Positions 33,001 to 45,622 are shown, counted from the stretch's first letter. The stretch is 64,000 nucleotides of DNA from Diaporthe sp. PMI_573 (GCA_021399435.1 JAJTUP010000004.1:620001-684000); one strand, 5' to 3'. Numbers and translations are program-made. The notes: generated from the sequence alone by a model not told the origin.

Positions 33001-36000
33001 GACTGCCGTCCGTGTGTGTGTGCCTTCCGCGTTTCTTCCACGGTTCTACCGCCCGTCCCTTCCTCGTTCAGAAGAGCCGTCATCAGTGCTGGGCCGGCAG
33101 CTGCTGCCGCTGCCGTGCCAAGAAAGATGAGCCTCTGACGTGACGTAGACCAGGGTCCAGACTGCCTTGGGGGTTCTCGGCCGGGCTCAGCTCGACCTGG
33201 GCCTGCCTGGGCGCGTATTGATCAACGACAGTCGATGTGCTCCCGTGCGTGCCTAGCAGCGCCAGAGCAACATGTGCCCGGAATCAGGTTTGTTAGGCGA
33301 ACCCCCCAGGCAGGCCAAGGGTGCTGCGACTTTTCAAGCAAGCTAACCCACAAGTCAAGTCTCTTGTTGCTAGCTCTCAACGGCACTGCATCTCTAGCTG
33401 AGACAGTGGTCCATTGGGTGACAGGTGTCGACGGCGCTTCTGCCTGGGCACGTTGCACATTCGACAAGAATGATGAGGAGATGAGAAGATGAGAAGCCAT
33501 CGTCAAACGGCGTTTACGGCGTTGACTCACCCGCCGAGTACTGTTGTACCAGGTTGGCTAGTCAGACTCACTAGAGAAAGTGCTGTGGAAACAAACGGTC
33601 TGACGGTCTGCACATCTGCACATCCCCACATTTTCTCACACTCGCTGCTCGCGGCCGTTAGCCGGGCGAGACTGCAGATCCCCAGGTCATCAGACCCGGA
33701 CACCGAAGCCAGCCAGTTCCGCTCCCGATTGGAAGACACCCAGAAGGACATGGAACCATTAAGCCAGATACAGACGAAAAGGAGGCACGGCAGCAGATGG
33801 CGCTGTCCTTCCTGCCTCTGCCATGCATCCTCCCGCCCACCAGGTAGGCGTTTCCAGATCCAAACGGCCGGCGCTGCCCAAAAACAGGAACAGAGGGAAG
33901 AGGGCCTTGCCGAAACCAGAAGCCACACGCAAGCGGTGCAGGCTAATGGCCCTGTCAGTTGCTGCAAGGGTTGGGACTTGGCCAGCAGGGATACTGCCGG
34001 GTCCTCTGCTCAAACGCATCATAGTGCGGTTGTCCAACCAGGCGATCATTCATGGCAGACTGGGCAGTCAGGCAGTCTGCACCGTCCTGCTGCTGTTTCT
34101 GTATCTGCCCAGTGGCAGTTCTGGCCCAAGTGCCTGCAGACAGTGCTCCGCCTTCCAACCTGCTCTGCCTCCTCCTTCCTGCTTGCACCTGCTTGCACTG
34201 CTTGCAAGGCGTCCACATATCCCCACATCCTCTGCCCCGAGGCTTTTGCTCCGAGACCCTCGCCCTCAACCTCAACCACAGCAGACGACGACTGCCCCGA
34301 TCAATCAATTGTCTTCCACTCTTCCACTCGTGATCAGTGAGGTGGACAGTCTGTGGGTCATCGTCATCAGGTCATTGGATCTGTCCTGCATCCTGTTGTT
34401 GTGGGCTGTGGCCTGAGGCTCCTCGGTGACGATCTGGGGACTTCCTTACAACCCCACGCGACCTAACTCTTTCAGTTCCCTGCCTCAGCACCCAATTGCT
34501 AGCACAACTTGGGCAGCGCAACAATACAGTAGCCAGCGCAGCATTTCACCTCGTACAGACGGGCCAAACCTTCTCAGCGCCCATCCATGCCTTGATGTCT
34601 GTCCATCTATGCGTGGAAATAACACGGGCTCGTCCACTCGGCCGATTCTCGCTCTCCTCGCTTTCCTCGCCTCGTCCACATGCCCCCGAGTCTTCAGCAT
34701 CGCAATAGCCGAACCTTATCGAGCGTGTCCCGACTCCCTGTAATAATAAACCCGAATCGCTTCGTCATAATCCCTTGCATATGTCCACCGTGCACTCTCT
34801 CTCACTCCATTCGTCCTGACTACGCGCCCCGCAGCACAGCACGCAGTGTCACCAGCAGCATCATCCAGTACCAGCGACGATTGCACATCGGTATCTCTAC
34901 CTAGACATTCGACTCGAGCACCCTTTCCCATCCTTCGGTGGGCGCCGCAGATCTGTCGGTAGCTAAGCAACAACTTCCCGGCGGACCAACTGCACCATTT
35001 CATTCGCTGGACTCTAATGCAGACGACCAGAGAGAAGCTACCCGGGAGTCACTCGCGTTTCGGTTTCATGCACCTCTCTACGGGCTTGCAGCACGTCTGA
35101 CCGCATCCGCCCCCCGCCTCGCTCTTGAGCGGTACAAATAGACTGCATCTGGTTCTGGTCTCTCTGCATCTGCTCTGGTTCTTTCTCTGGCTCTGGCTCT
35201 GGCTCTGGCTCCGCATCCCTGTCGTGGTCGGACCACATACGGCATAGCCTATCCAAAGCAAGGTTGGCTGTTACTCCGGCCTTAGACATCATCATAAGGT
35301 CTCCCCGAGCAAGGTACCTTTCAGTCAGGCCCAGGGACAATCTCCGGCTGCTTTCGTGTCTAGTCGTCTCTCGCCCGTTCGCTCGTTCGCGTTCGCAATT
35401 GTGTGCTGCCTGCTTGTCATCGGTCACCCAGGCCACTCCGAGGTGCACAAGATACTGCGAGACACCCAAAGCAAGGTCACGCCTGCGGCTCCTCCCCTCC
35501 AAGACGTCCCCGGAGTTACATCCGCCCACCTGCACGATTCCCACAGGGCGCCCACTCGGCCCCGGCCCCCAGACACATCGTTTCTCCCCTCCCCTGTCAT
35601 CCTGCCCGCCCCGCTGGCCTGACCTGACCTTCGACGTCGTGCCGTCTGCATCATTGTTCTCGCCCACGCGACTCGCAACACAGTCCTTGCCGGACGTACC
35701 AGTTGCCATCCACACACCCATCCAGGGCTGCTTGTTGTTACTGTACATACCACATACCACATACCACCTACTTGCATACCTCCTCATGCGCCCGCCTGCC
35801 GTCACCAGAGGGCTCTGAACCTTGCGCCACTTGGTCCCGCCCCTCTGCTGTGCTCCAATGGTTTTGTGGTACATTCCGTGTAAAACATTCTCGGAAGCAC
35901 ATGCGCATACTTCTCAATCTGCGACATACCTCGCTCCCATATATGACAGGTACGAACCGCGATCAGCGTGGTAATTAATTATGGCTTTGTGATTCACAGC

Positions 36001-36610
36001 CAGGGATCCCGTGAGTTTGCATTTTTTCCTCCTTTCTCGGCCTGCCCTGCCTTGCCTTGCCTCACATTTTGCTTGCGTCCTGCCCATTGCCCGCACCCTC
36101 ACACACATGCACCCCTCCCATACATGTATACATTCCTGACCGTCATTTCACCTCCCCACCGCCCATCGCCAGTCCTCTTCTGTTTTATGCTTCATGCTTC
36201 TGGGACTGTGCTCCTCGCTACCCGCGTTCGTGCCCCCTGATCGATCCACCGCCTCGGGTTGTCGCAAGCCTCGCCTAGAGTCTCGGGAACTCAAGCGATC
36301 CCTTCCCATATCTCACCCCTTGATGCCTTACGCTTGCCAGCGCACCTCCCCGTACCCGTTCACCACAGCGTCTCCTTTGGAAATCTAGCAAACCCAATCG
36401 TATCGACTCGAGAGCATCGCTCCCTGCACCCTGGCTTGCCAGCTCGTCGTCATACGTTTGAGTCGCCATTATGTCGACCAGAGCGGATCTGGAAATACTT
36501 AACTTACACTTGGGTGCTTCTCATGCTTCACCAAGTTCGTGATTACTGCCTTCCTCTGCGCAATACCACCCTTCCGTCTGGGACCACAGAGTTCTAACTT
36601 GTCATCCATA
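30096..36610. other. 6.5-kb stretch without recognised genes upstream of the arrestin
   Basis: Long open frames occur here (for example 33489-34340 + and 35874-35038 -), but they are low in complexity, overlap on opposite strands and carry no domain. From about 34.4 kb the plus strand is pyrimidine-rich with many short repeats, including (CTCTGG)n at 35185-35210 and a CCACATA repeat near 35750. This is consistent with a long promoter or 5' leader for the arrestin gene. A non-coding RNA is possible but not shown. Confidence 0.5.
35185..35210. repeat. (CTCTGG)4 hexanucleotide microsatellite
   Basis: Four perfect tandem CTCTGG units plus CT, in the pyrimidine-rich region upstream of the arrestin gene. 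Confidence 0.9.
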
Positions 36611-39600
36611 ATGTCTGTAGCAACAGATACTCCCAGACGACCTGAACCTTACTATTATTCGTCGCGAGGAGCAGTCTATTACACGCCTCGGACTTCTGCT
36701 GATCGGCGGACCCGTCGCTCTGCCGCGCCAGCGAACCCGAGCCTCCCGGCACCTCACATCGGGCCCCGCCAACGCCGCCCCCACTCCATACATATCGTCT
36801 CATACCCCTCCGGATTCATTCCCCAGGAACTACGACCCAGAACCACTCCCCGAGACATCGAGAGGCAAAAGAAGAAAGAAGAGGAGAAGCTGAAGAAAGA
36901 GGAAGAGGACAGGAAGAAACAGGAGGAGAAGCGGAAGAGGCAGCGTGAACAGGAGGAAAAGAAGCGCAGGCTTCGGGAACAGGAAAAGAGGACGTCTTTT
37001 TCGGGTGATAAGCGAGGCAGCGGCCTCTTCAGCAAGCTCAAGTCTGCATTTCAACCCCCGGAGTCACAAAAATACTCTGAAGGTCCCGACGGCACGACCA
37101 CGCCAAATCCGCGGCCGCGGCCCCAAGCGAGGACCAGGGTACGACCTGTCAGCTGGTTGAGCGTTACGAGCCGACTGTCTAGAGTAGAAGACACACCACC
37201 CGCTGACGACTTCTCGTCACCAACCGCCGAACTCGCACCGCAAGCGACAGCGGCCTCTCAGATCCCGGGACGGCGATCCACGACTGTACCCCCCTCAGAG
37301 CTTCCCATCCCCGAGCACGAGCAGGAAGCAGCTCTGTCCAGCGAACCTTTCGTACCAGATTCTACCCCTGGAACACGAAATCCGGCACCCGCACCTGTCA
37401 CTACACCACCATCAGCACCTACTGTTACAAACCCCTCGTCGTCCGCAATGGTAGACGTCCCCCTCAGGGCACCTCGCTTGTCAGCCGCGCCAGGCATTGG
37501 GGCCGGGCACTCTCGCCGGAACAGTTTCATGTCCGTAAGGTCGGCGAAAAGCGCCATGAGCTCCTCGATCCAGGAGATCCAACAACCAAAACCAATAGCC
37601 TCTGGCAGCGGCTTGTCGTGCACGATCATCTTGGCCGAGCCCAATGTGTTTTTGACGGGATTTGACCATGATGGCCACACGCGACATGAGAGTCATAACT
37701 CCACTGCACTCCTTCGTGGTAAACTGCAACTCAATGTCTCCAAGAACACAAAGGTCAAATCGGTTACGCTGAAGCTCTTGGGCAAGGCGCGTACGGAATG
37801 GCCCGAAGGCATCCCACCTCTCAAGGTTGACATGTACGAGGAGGAATCATTAAGAACGCAAGCTCTGACATTCTTCCACGCCATGCACGACGGCTGGGAG
37901 ACCGAGTACGGGAACCAGTGCACATACAAGCTCAAGGGCGCTCCCATGAACTTGAACCTGAACCGGTCATCACTTAGCCCCGGGGATTCGGCGTCTGTTT
38001 TGTCAATGGGCGGTAGGCAGCGGTCGAACATGTCTGCCAAGGAGCTGAAGCGTCTGTCCCTCCGCTCTGTCGAGTCCAGGAGTTTCGGAAAAGGCGAGTC
38101 CCCAGTGGCCCATCAGGTCCAGGCAAAGGGCTTCAAGGTGTTCTTCCCAGGCACGTACGAGTACTCGTTCGAGCTACCAATCGATCATCACCAGCTGGAG
38201 ACCATCAAGCTTCAATACGGTGCCGTCAAGTGGGAGCTCGAGGCAGCTGTCGAACGTGCTGGCGCCTTCAAAACCAACCTTCATGGCACCAAAGAGGTGT
38301 CTATTGTCCGTGTCCCTGACCAGATGTCACTCGAGACGTCGGAGCCGATTTCGATCTCTCGACAATGGGAAGACCAATTACACTACGACATTATGATATC
38401 CGGAAAATCATTTCCTATAGGCGCCAAGATTCCCATCGCCTTCAAACTCACACCACTGGCGAAAGTGCAAGTGCATAAACTGAAGGTCTTCGTCACCGAG
38501 GCGATCGAGTACTGGACCAACGACCGGAAAGTGACGAGAAAGGATCCTGGGCGGAAAATCTTGTTACTCGAGAAGACGGCTGGCAAGCCCCTCGACAAGC
38601 AGTACGAGTCTAGTCAATTGCGTATCCTCAGCGGTGGCGAGCTGTCCCCGGATGAGCGCGAAGTTGCACGTCACGCAGCACAGCAGAGAAGGACTCTCGA
38701 AGCTCAACGTACGCATTCTTCTGCGGCGCCTCTCCCAGAACCCACAGAGAACTTGCTCGGTGACTTGGATCTGGGCCTCGAGACATATTGGGGTTCGACA
38801 GAGATGGAGATGAATGTACAGATGCCAACGTGCGAAATGATGGCCAAGGATAAGTCGCTGAGACTGCATCCCGACTGCAGCTGGAAGAATGTGAATGTGT
38901 ATCACTGGATGAAGATTGTGATGCGTATCTCGCGTATCGACCCAGACGACCCCGCTGGCAAGCGAAGACGACACTTTGAGATCAGCATTGACTCGCCATT
39001 CACGGTGCTGAACTGTCGCGCGACGCAGGCAAACACAGCTCTGCCCGAGTACAACAGCCCAGACACCAGCGGCATGCGTCAACAGACCTCGACCTCGACC
39101 TCGTGTGGCTGCTCAGATGCCCAGGTCTTCAATTCTGGTACCACGCCAGACAACTCCAGTGGAAGCCTTCTTGAGCCCACTCCTGTCAACACAGCGCTAC
39201 CCATGCCACCACAGGCGGCTCACCTGCACACGTCCTCACAAGGGATCAACGGCAACTCAAGTGCCGCATCACCAACCGCTTCATCCCCAACGACGGCCAC
39301 CGCAGGTCTTGCAGGAGGAAGCTCGAACCCGGTGTCCCCGAACCCTCTGCAAAGAGTACGAGATCAGGAGTGCAGCCCTAGACCGATGCACCTGCTTCGT
39401 TACCCATCCTTCGACCCGCCGCCGTTTGATTATGACCAGGCACCACCACCACTTCCCACACCGCCGCCTAACTACGATATGGTGGTCGGCACCCCTAGCG
39501 TCGATGGCTTGGCCGACTATTTCCAACGCCTGTCGCACTACGAAGACCCAGCACCGAACCTGGTCGAGGACGATTATCTGGCTGCAGGCGCCAGTGCCTC

Positions 39601-39874
39601 AGGCGGCGATGGAGCCGAAGACATCACGCCTCCTGCGCGCCCGGTGGCTGACGAGGGTGAAGACACGGAGGTAGAGTCTGACTCTGACTCGGCTGATGAG
39701 CAAAGACCAGCAAGAACCGTGAGCCGAGCAGGAACGGTCAACGTGGCCAACCCGCGGACACCTGGCGGGAGGCTCGTTCCAAGCAGGAGCTTCGAGATTG
39801 AAAGACCCGCAGCCGACTTCGCCTTGAGCATGGCTGGGGTAGTAAGGAGAAATGGAACAGACAACCCTTCCTAG
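36611..39874 (+). CDS. Alpha-arrestin (ART-type ubiquitin-ligase adaptor)
   Basis: A single exon of 1087 residues; the ATG at 36611 is the first in-frame ATG followed by sequence with coding character. A disordered, basic N-terminus contains a Lys/Glu/Arg-rich helix at about residues 78-130. The arrestin N-domain begins near LSCTIILAEPNVFLTGFD (residue about 335) and includes LLRGKLQLNV and VKSVTLKLLGKARTEWPEG. The arrestin C-domain follows, with YDIMISGKSFPIGAKIPIAF and the helper block VFVTEAIEYWTNDRKV. The C-terminal tail carries PPFDYDQAPPP and a PPxY motif (PPNY, about residue 955), the type that binds Rsp5/Nedd4 WW domains. Such proteins direct ubiquitination and endocytosis of plasma-membrane transporters. 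Which transporter is targeted cannot be told. Confidence 0.9.
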   Translation: MSVATDTPRRPEPYYYSSRGAVYYTPRTSADRRTRRSAAPANPSLPAPHIGPRQRRPHSIHIVSYPSGFIPQELRPRTTPRDIERQKKKEEEKLKKEEEDRKKQEEKRKRQREQEEKKRRLREQEKRTSFSGDKRGSGLFSKLKSAFQPPESQKYSEGPDGTTTPNPRPRPQARTRVRPVSWLSVTSRLSRVEDTPPADDFSSPTAELAPQATAASQIPGRRSTTVPPSELPIPEHEQEAALSSEPFVPDSTPGTRNPAPAPVTTPPSAPTVTNPSSSAMVDVPLRAPRLSAAPGIGAGHSRRNSFMSVRSAKSAMSSSIQEIQQPKPIASGSGLSCTIILAEPNVFLTGFDHDGHTRHESHNSTALLRGKLQLNVSKNTKVKSVTLKLLGKARTEWPEGIPPLKVDMYEEESLRTQALTFFHAMHDGWETEYGNQCTYKLKGAPMNLNLNRSSLSPGDSASVLSMGGRQRSNMSAKELKRLSLRSVESRSFGKGESPVAHQVQAKGFKVFFPGTYEYSFELPIDHHQLETIKLQYGAVKWELEAAVERAGAFKTNLHGTKEVSIVRVPDQMSLETSEPISISRQWEDQLHYDIMISGKSFPIGAKIPIAFKLTPLAKVQVHKLKVFVTEAIEYWTNDRKVTRKDPGRKILLLEKTAGKPLDKQYESSQLRILSGGELSPDEREVARHAAQQRRTLEAQRTHSSAAPLPEPTENLLGDLDLGLETYWGSTEMEMNVQMPTCEMMAKDKSLRLHPDCSWKNVNVYHWMKIVMRISRIDPDDPAGKRRRHFEISIDSPFTVLNCRATQANTALPEYNSPDTSGMRQQTSTSTSCGCSDAQVFNSGTTPDNSSGSLLEPTPVNTALPMPPQAAHLHTSSQGINGNSSAASPTASSPTTATAGLAGGSSNPVSPNPLQRVRDQECSPRPMHLLRYPSFDPPPFDYDQAPPPLPTPPPNYDMVVGTPSVDGLADYFQRLSHYEDPAPNLVEDDYLAAGASASGGDGAEDITPPARPVADEGEDTEVESDSDSADEQRPARTVSRAGTVNVANPRTPGGRLVPSRSFEIERPAADFALSMAGVVRRNGTDNPS

Positions 39875-40726
39875 GAGGGAGACCGTCTCTGTCTCATCTT
39901 ACTCCTACTCATGAAATTAGCAATACGAACGACGTTAACGGAAATTACACCACGACATACCCTTCCAAGGACATCGGAAGCAGAATAAGAGGCAAGAAGG
40001 ACAATGATACCACCAGTCTCGAATTGGACATGAAATTTTCAGGCGTCAAAACTGTTCATACCACTCCTTTGGCGCTTTGCTCTTTCTGAATGTTATCGAA
40101 TTCATCATGTGACACGGGGCACAATGAGCACTCGCGAAGCGGTTATTTCAGGCAGCACCCTTTGCAGGGATCTCGTAAAGCTTTGTCCGCGACAAATTGC
40201 CTCACGAGATCGAAATGCTAGGTTGGCTTGTAGATGGCCGAGGCCAGGGGAGAGACCATTATGCAGCGGCGTTGGTATGGATGTTGAAACAGGCAAAATG
40301 CTTCATTTAATGTTTACCTCGTGTATACACCCTCGTGTGGTATACGCCTAACATGGCTGACCCGAGGAAGAAATTTGCATGCATTTATGGATTACTGGCG
40401 GGAGAACCGGGCCACATGTGGGGAAGGATCCTGGATGAATACGATGATGAGCATCAGCGTGGGTTTTTAGTCGACAGCATGGGATAGATTTCGGTTGTTC
40501 ACACCACTTGGGGGAATGGAGTACTTTTCTCTCACGTTGAGCTTGCCATGCTGTGTGAACTTGATCCGTCAGATCAACGTCTGACTTGCTGCTCTCGCCT
40601 GCCCATGATCATGCCTACGCTGACGGACCGGACATGATGTCAACTCTCTTCGCTCTCGAGCCAAATCGGCATTCAAATATATCAAACAATGTCGCTCCAG
40701 TTGGGGTCACCCTCCCGTCGCGTGCC
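39875..40726. other. Convergent intergenic region
   Basis: About 850 bp between the 3' ends of the arrestin and the methyltransferase genes. No further gene is visible; it should hold both terminators. Confidence 0.6.
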
Positions 40727-42288
40727 TCACGACGCAGTAGATTCGCCCTCGGCCGGCCCCTCATCCCTTGGCAGACCGTGATCGAACGGCTTCCTACCGT
40801 AGACAAAATACACGCCACAGTACGAGTGAATCTTCCTGTTCATAAGGTCATTCTTCACGCCGACGAGGAAGCTCAGCACGTCCTCGGAGCTCCACCCGAG
40901 CACGCGGGTGAAGAGGGCGAGCGACATGCTCTGGACGCCCTCGAGCAGGTTCTGGCAGCACATGGCGCCGAGCAGCTTGTTCTTGTCCCCGCGGGGCCAC
41001 GTGTTGAACGCGCACGCGGAGTGCCTCTCGACGACGAGCTCGAAGCCGACCTCGCGCATGTACCGCCCCCACTGCAGGTTCCCCCGCAGGTCCTTGCCCA
41101 TGCGCAGCATCCCCTCGTCCATGAGGCGGTTCCACTCCCCCAATGCGGTGCCGTCCATGGTCCCGTCGTCGCACCGCATCGGCATGCAGGGGTCCTGCAG
41201 CTCAAAGTAACCCCCCGGCGCCAGGTTGTCCCACACGTGCTGGATTATGCTGCGCCCGTCCTTGAAGCACGTCACCATCGCCCGCGCGTGGATGTAGTCG
41301 AAGGGCTCGTCGAAGCCCCAGTCCGCTTCCTCCGCGTCGCCGATCTCGAAGCTGCAGTTGCCCGGGACCATGTCCGGCTGGATGGGGGATAGGTCCGTGC
41401 CGATTACTTTGGACCCGGGGTACTCGTGGGCCATCTCGATGGCCCAGATTCCTGTCCCCGTGCCGATGTCTAGCACGCGGTGCGGGTAGACCAGGGGCGC
41501 GAGGTGGAGCTTGCCGTCCAGGAAGACCTTGAAGGTGTGGTGTTGTAGGTCGAGGCGCTCCTGCTCTATCTCGTCGTTGGGCAGGAGGTATTCTGCGCGC
41601 GGTTCGGTCAGCGGGTTTGGCTCGGCCTGGCTTGGTCGATGGCTGCTGGCTCGCTCCCGAGATCTTCTGCCAGCTGGTGAGCGTGGAGTTTTGGCGACTT
41701 ACTATCTGACTTGAAGGCATGATATGTGCGGCCATTTTCTTGTATGAACCTGTACAGGTTTGGCTCTAGGGACGTCGTCGAGTCTCTGCACGAGAATCAT
41801 CAGCACGCAGGTTGGCTCAATATCTGACGGTGTCTGTTGGTCTGCACGATCCCTCTCGCCGATTCATGCCCATCCGCGCACATGATCCTCAGCTTGCAGC
41901 GGCTGGGCCGCAGTTGTGCGCCGGAGCGGGCCGGCCAAGATGTCTCAGGGGGAAAGTTGCAGGTGGAATGCATACGCGAATGAGAATCCCAGGCCCGAGT
42001 CATAGTCCTCCCCCTAACGATGCGGATGAGATCAGTCCTGTGGCTCTCAATCACGAGGGGGCACACCTCTTCTGGGCGGCGGGGGACCAAACTTACGCCT
42101 GAGCCGTCCGAGACGTCAAGAGTGGTCGGCAGGTGGTAGCTCAGCTCACCTGGCTGGGCCTGGTCGGCAACGAGGCCCTCGCCGGAGGTGGAGGGGCCGC
42201 CAGGTGCTGCTGCGCCTGACGATGACTCGGCGGCGATGTCACCTTGTCCTCCGGCCGGGTCCTGTTGGCCCACGTTGGTGTCCTCCAT
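40727..42288 (-). CDS. LaeA-like class I SAM methyltransferase
   Basis: The last exon is 41592-40727 and the preceding one about 41785-41703, joined by a GT-AG intron (41702-41593). Together they read ENGRTYHAFKSDKYLLPNDE, then ERLDLQHHTFKVFLDGKLHLAP. The SAM site follows as VLDIGTGTGIWAIEMA, then VIGTDLSPIQPDMVPGN, FEIGDAEEADW and LAPGGYFELQDP. This is the order of the LaeA/TAM-type methyltransferases. The proposed start is the ATG at 42288 (MEDTNVGQQDP), but the junction of that exon to the next is not settled: the canonical donor near 42090 is out of phase. Donor GTGAGC near 42150 with acceptor at 41784 would fit. Relatives range from the global regulator LaeA to cluster methyltransferases; a regulatory role here is inference. 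Confidence 0.8.
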
Positions 42289-43982
42289 GACCCCGAAGGT
42301 CTCGGCGGAAGCACCCGGGAATGGGGCGGAGACGAGGGGCACTGGAAGCAGTGACAGAAATCTCCGACGGTTAGACGGTCTGGTGAGATCCACTCGTGCT
42401 GCAAGCGAGGCTCTCCCCCACGATATATGTACAAATGAATCCACTTGTTCACGATGTCTGAGGAGGGAAGGCTTCGCGGTCACTTTTCTTTTGAAAAAGT
42501 CCCCGGGGACCAGGCCGTTCCAACAGATGTCACGGAGCACAAAGAATGGTCTTCCCGGGAAGGCGGGCACATGATTAATGCCAACGGGACGACGAAGGAA
42601 GCTTGGGAGGGAATGTGGCGGTCGCTCGGCACTGGGCTCAGCCAAGCCCCCTCGGCTGAGAACCACCAACCTTGGAAAAACAGAGCGACGCACGGCCGGG
42701 TTCGGTGGGACTCGTCTCCCCCATCCATTCAATCCTGCTCACCCTTCGACTGAGATAAGGGGGCTGACGATGATCCGCCCAAACCGCCGTAGCTCGCCCG
42801 CCTTACGCAAAGGAGCGTTGGGAAAAAACGGCTCATCGATAGTGGTTCCTGAGGTGCCACAAGGAGCGAGTCCCACTTCGCCTGGGCGCCGCCGCCTCGA
42901 CGATTCGAAAGTCCCTTGCCTTGGCGCGGGAGGTCAGATGTGGGGGTGGGTGAGGGATTGCAACAGGTTTTGGGCCGGCCCGGCTGGGAGTCGGGCCCGA
43001 GCCGGGGAGGGCGCAACGCACCGGGGAATCAATCAGCAGCTTGATATCTAAACATTCATATGCCCCATATAATTCACACATCAGTGTGAAAGAAAATTGG
43101 CATACATGGCGTATGTTTCGTAGACCGCAGCTCTGCGTGACCATGTGGCAGCCCTCGCGCGAGACCGTTTGGAACAGGGCAGCGCCGATGCTCACGTGGT
43201 TGTCTTGGACGGCCTGTTTGGATCAGAACTCGGCAATTTATGCGTTTTTCGTCAGTCCGACTTACTATGGACCATGATGAAGGTTCACTTGGACGGAGAG
43301 GACAAGAGAAGCACCTCGGCTCTCCGTTTGGGCCTGCAGTAGGTAGTAGCCTGGTGAGATTACTACTCCCTCGTAGGGCGCTGGTTGACCGATATGGGGG
43401 GAGGGGGAGGGGGGCCGCTACAGTGTTACAAGTCTTTGTCAGCCTGTTTCTGCGTCGAGTTCTGGATTGATTTTGGCTGGACTACCCATCAGGGTATTGC
43501 TAACTTGCTTGCAAGCGGTCCACCATGATGTTCTTGGTCTTATATAGTCAAGAACAGCTCGATCATCGGCAGACAATAAAGCAATCCACGTGCCAGAATA
43601 AAAGTAATATTCTTGAAGGCTGAGACCTGTCGAAGTCTTGACATACGCCACATTTGGCAACTATGCGGCATGATCTGCTTGATCCAAATGTAGACCATCG
43701 AGGGTTGTGAAGTGAAACACGAAAAGTAAATACAGTGAGTGCACGTGACTGGTTACATGCTCATGGTTACCTAGGTACCCATTCATTCCCTTTGGAACAA
43801 TTTGACTTATTTCGGGTAGAGCGGAATACCTCCAGTGTTTGTGATGGCCGTCAAAACCAAAATCTTCGTTTCTCAACCAACTTCTTCTCGAGATCCAGAG
43901 GAATTGTCAAAGACCAATTTTCCCTGCTCAGCCTCGGAATTCAACTTCCCAGCATCACAGGACACCAATTTTCAACTACCAT
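42289..43982. other. Intergenic, no gene recognised
   Basis: About 1.7 kb between the divergent methyltransferase and cellulase genes. It contains one TACCTAGGTA palindrome (43768-43777). Short frames only. Confidence 0.55.
43768..43777. repeat. TACCTAGGTA palindrome
   Basis: One of four exact copies of this self-complementary 10-mer seen in the window. It lies about 200 nt upstream of the cellulase start. Confidence 0.85.
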
Positions 43983-45333
43983 ATGTTGTCTTGGAGTCGA
44001 CTTGACAGCATGGCCCTTCGGAGCTTCATGACTGCGGTCCTGCTTTTTTCTGCAGCCGCCTACGGAGATCATGAGTCTGGACAACTCAAGACGTCGAGGG
44101 AAGATTTTCATGAGGCCGGCAACTCAGATGTGTCCGTGTCGACCAACCCGAACACTGCGGACGATGTGATCAGTCGAAGGGGCACTGCCAAATTTGTTGG
44201 CTTGAACATCTGTGGCTTCGATTTCGGATGGTGAGTGACTGCCAAGCTTCCCAACGCATCAAGATAGGAAATTGCCTTGCCAACGCCTCTCTCGTTGAAC
44301 AGCAATCAGAAAGGCTCGTGTGACATAGCCAAGATCGACGCACCGCTGCCCTATGTTCCCCCTGCATACAGCAATCCAGACGACCCCCTGAACAACGGCA
44401 CGGCCCAGATGCTCCATTTTATCTCGACCCACAACTTCAACATCTTCCGCCTCCCCGTCTCATGGCAGTACCTCGTCGACAACGACCTCGGCGGGGCCCT
44501 GGACCCGACCAACTTTGGCTACTATGATCAGCTCGTGCGCGAATGCCTCTCAACCGGCGCATACTGCATGATCGACCTGCACAACTACGCCCGATGGAAT
44601 GGCAAGGAGATCGGGTCGTACGGCGGCCCGTCAATCTCGCAGTTTGCAGACCTGTGGGGTCAGGTCGCAGCCAACTACAAAGACCAAGATAGGGTGTGGT
44701 TCGGGACCATGAATGAGCCGTACGACCTGGATTCGCTCTCATCATGGAGCGACGCCGTCCAGGCGGTCGTCACGGCCATCAGAGAGGCTGGCGCTACGAC
44801 GCAGTTTGTGTCGCTGCCCGGCAGGGGCTGGCAGTCCCCGGGCTATCTCATCGCCAAGGGTGACGGGGATGCCCTCAAGCAGGTGACCAACCCTGATGGG
44901 ACGACTTCGAACCTCATCTTCGATGTCCACCTGTACCTGGACGCTGCGGGCTCTGGGACTAGCAGGAGATGCGTCACGAGCGGCATTGATGACCAGTGGG
45001 CACCGCTGGCAGACTGGCTGCGGGAAAATGGTAGGCAGGCTATCGTGACTGAGACTGGGGGCGGCGACACACCTTCTTGCGAGTTTTATTTCTGCCAGCA
45101 GCTGAGGTATCTGGAGTAAGTAGGAACCTCTGCTAACAACCTGCTTGAGGCCATCGATTCGACTTAAGATTACTGACATTCTTTGTTTCAGCTATAATGC
45201 GGATGTCTTCCTGGGGTACGTGGTCTGGGGAGCCGGGTCATTCAAGTCGTCATATGAGTTATCCATGACGCCTCTTGTCCAGGGCGACTATTGGGAGGAT
45301 GTTCCGCTGCTCACTAAATGTGTGTCTCGTTGA
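43983..45333 (+). CDS. Secreted GH5 endoglucanase (cellulase)
   Basis: Three exons (43983-44230, 44303-45115, 45192-45333) give 400 residues. A hydrophobic signal (MALRSFMTAVLLFSAAAYG) starts at the second Met, 44010, so either ATG could initiate. The GH5 signature order is clear: GLNICGFDFGC, FNIFRLPVSWQYL, MIDLHNYARW, VWFGTMNEPYD with the acid/base Glu of the NEP motif, FDVHLYLDAAGSG, and IVTETGGGD with the nucleophile Glu, then VVWGAGSF. The pattern is that of subfamily 5 fungal endoglucanases. There is no cellulose-binding module. It hydrolyses internal beta-1,4-glucosidic bonds outside the cell. It is probably a plant-biomass gene at the cluster edge rather than part of the biosynthesis. 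Confidence 0.93.
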
Positions 45334-45622
45334 GGAGCGAGAATGTGTATGAGGCTGGCTGGGTTATTTCCTCAACGGTGTTGCGTTATGCAAGAATGCG
45401 TTATGCTGGCGCAAGTTATGACTATGACTTTCCGGATCCCACTAATGGAGTATTATGAATTCTCAACATATTTCGTGACAACAGTCTGAGAACCTGAGAA
45501 ACACCTGGTAGATCCCTTTATCTCTTGCTAGGGCTACTACAGCATACTTGCTCAAAACCTCCTTCCGAATATCGATTTCTCTTACAAAAGCAAATCATGA
45601 CATCTTCTTGAGAACAGCCAAC

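Noticed and set aside
33489..34340. 283-codon plus-strand frame
   Set aside because: Low complexity and overlapped by other long frames on both strands, without domain or splice support.
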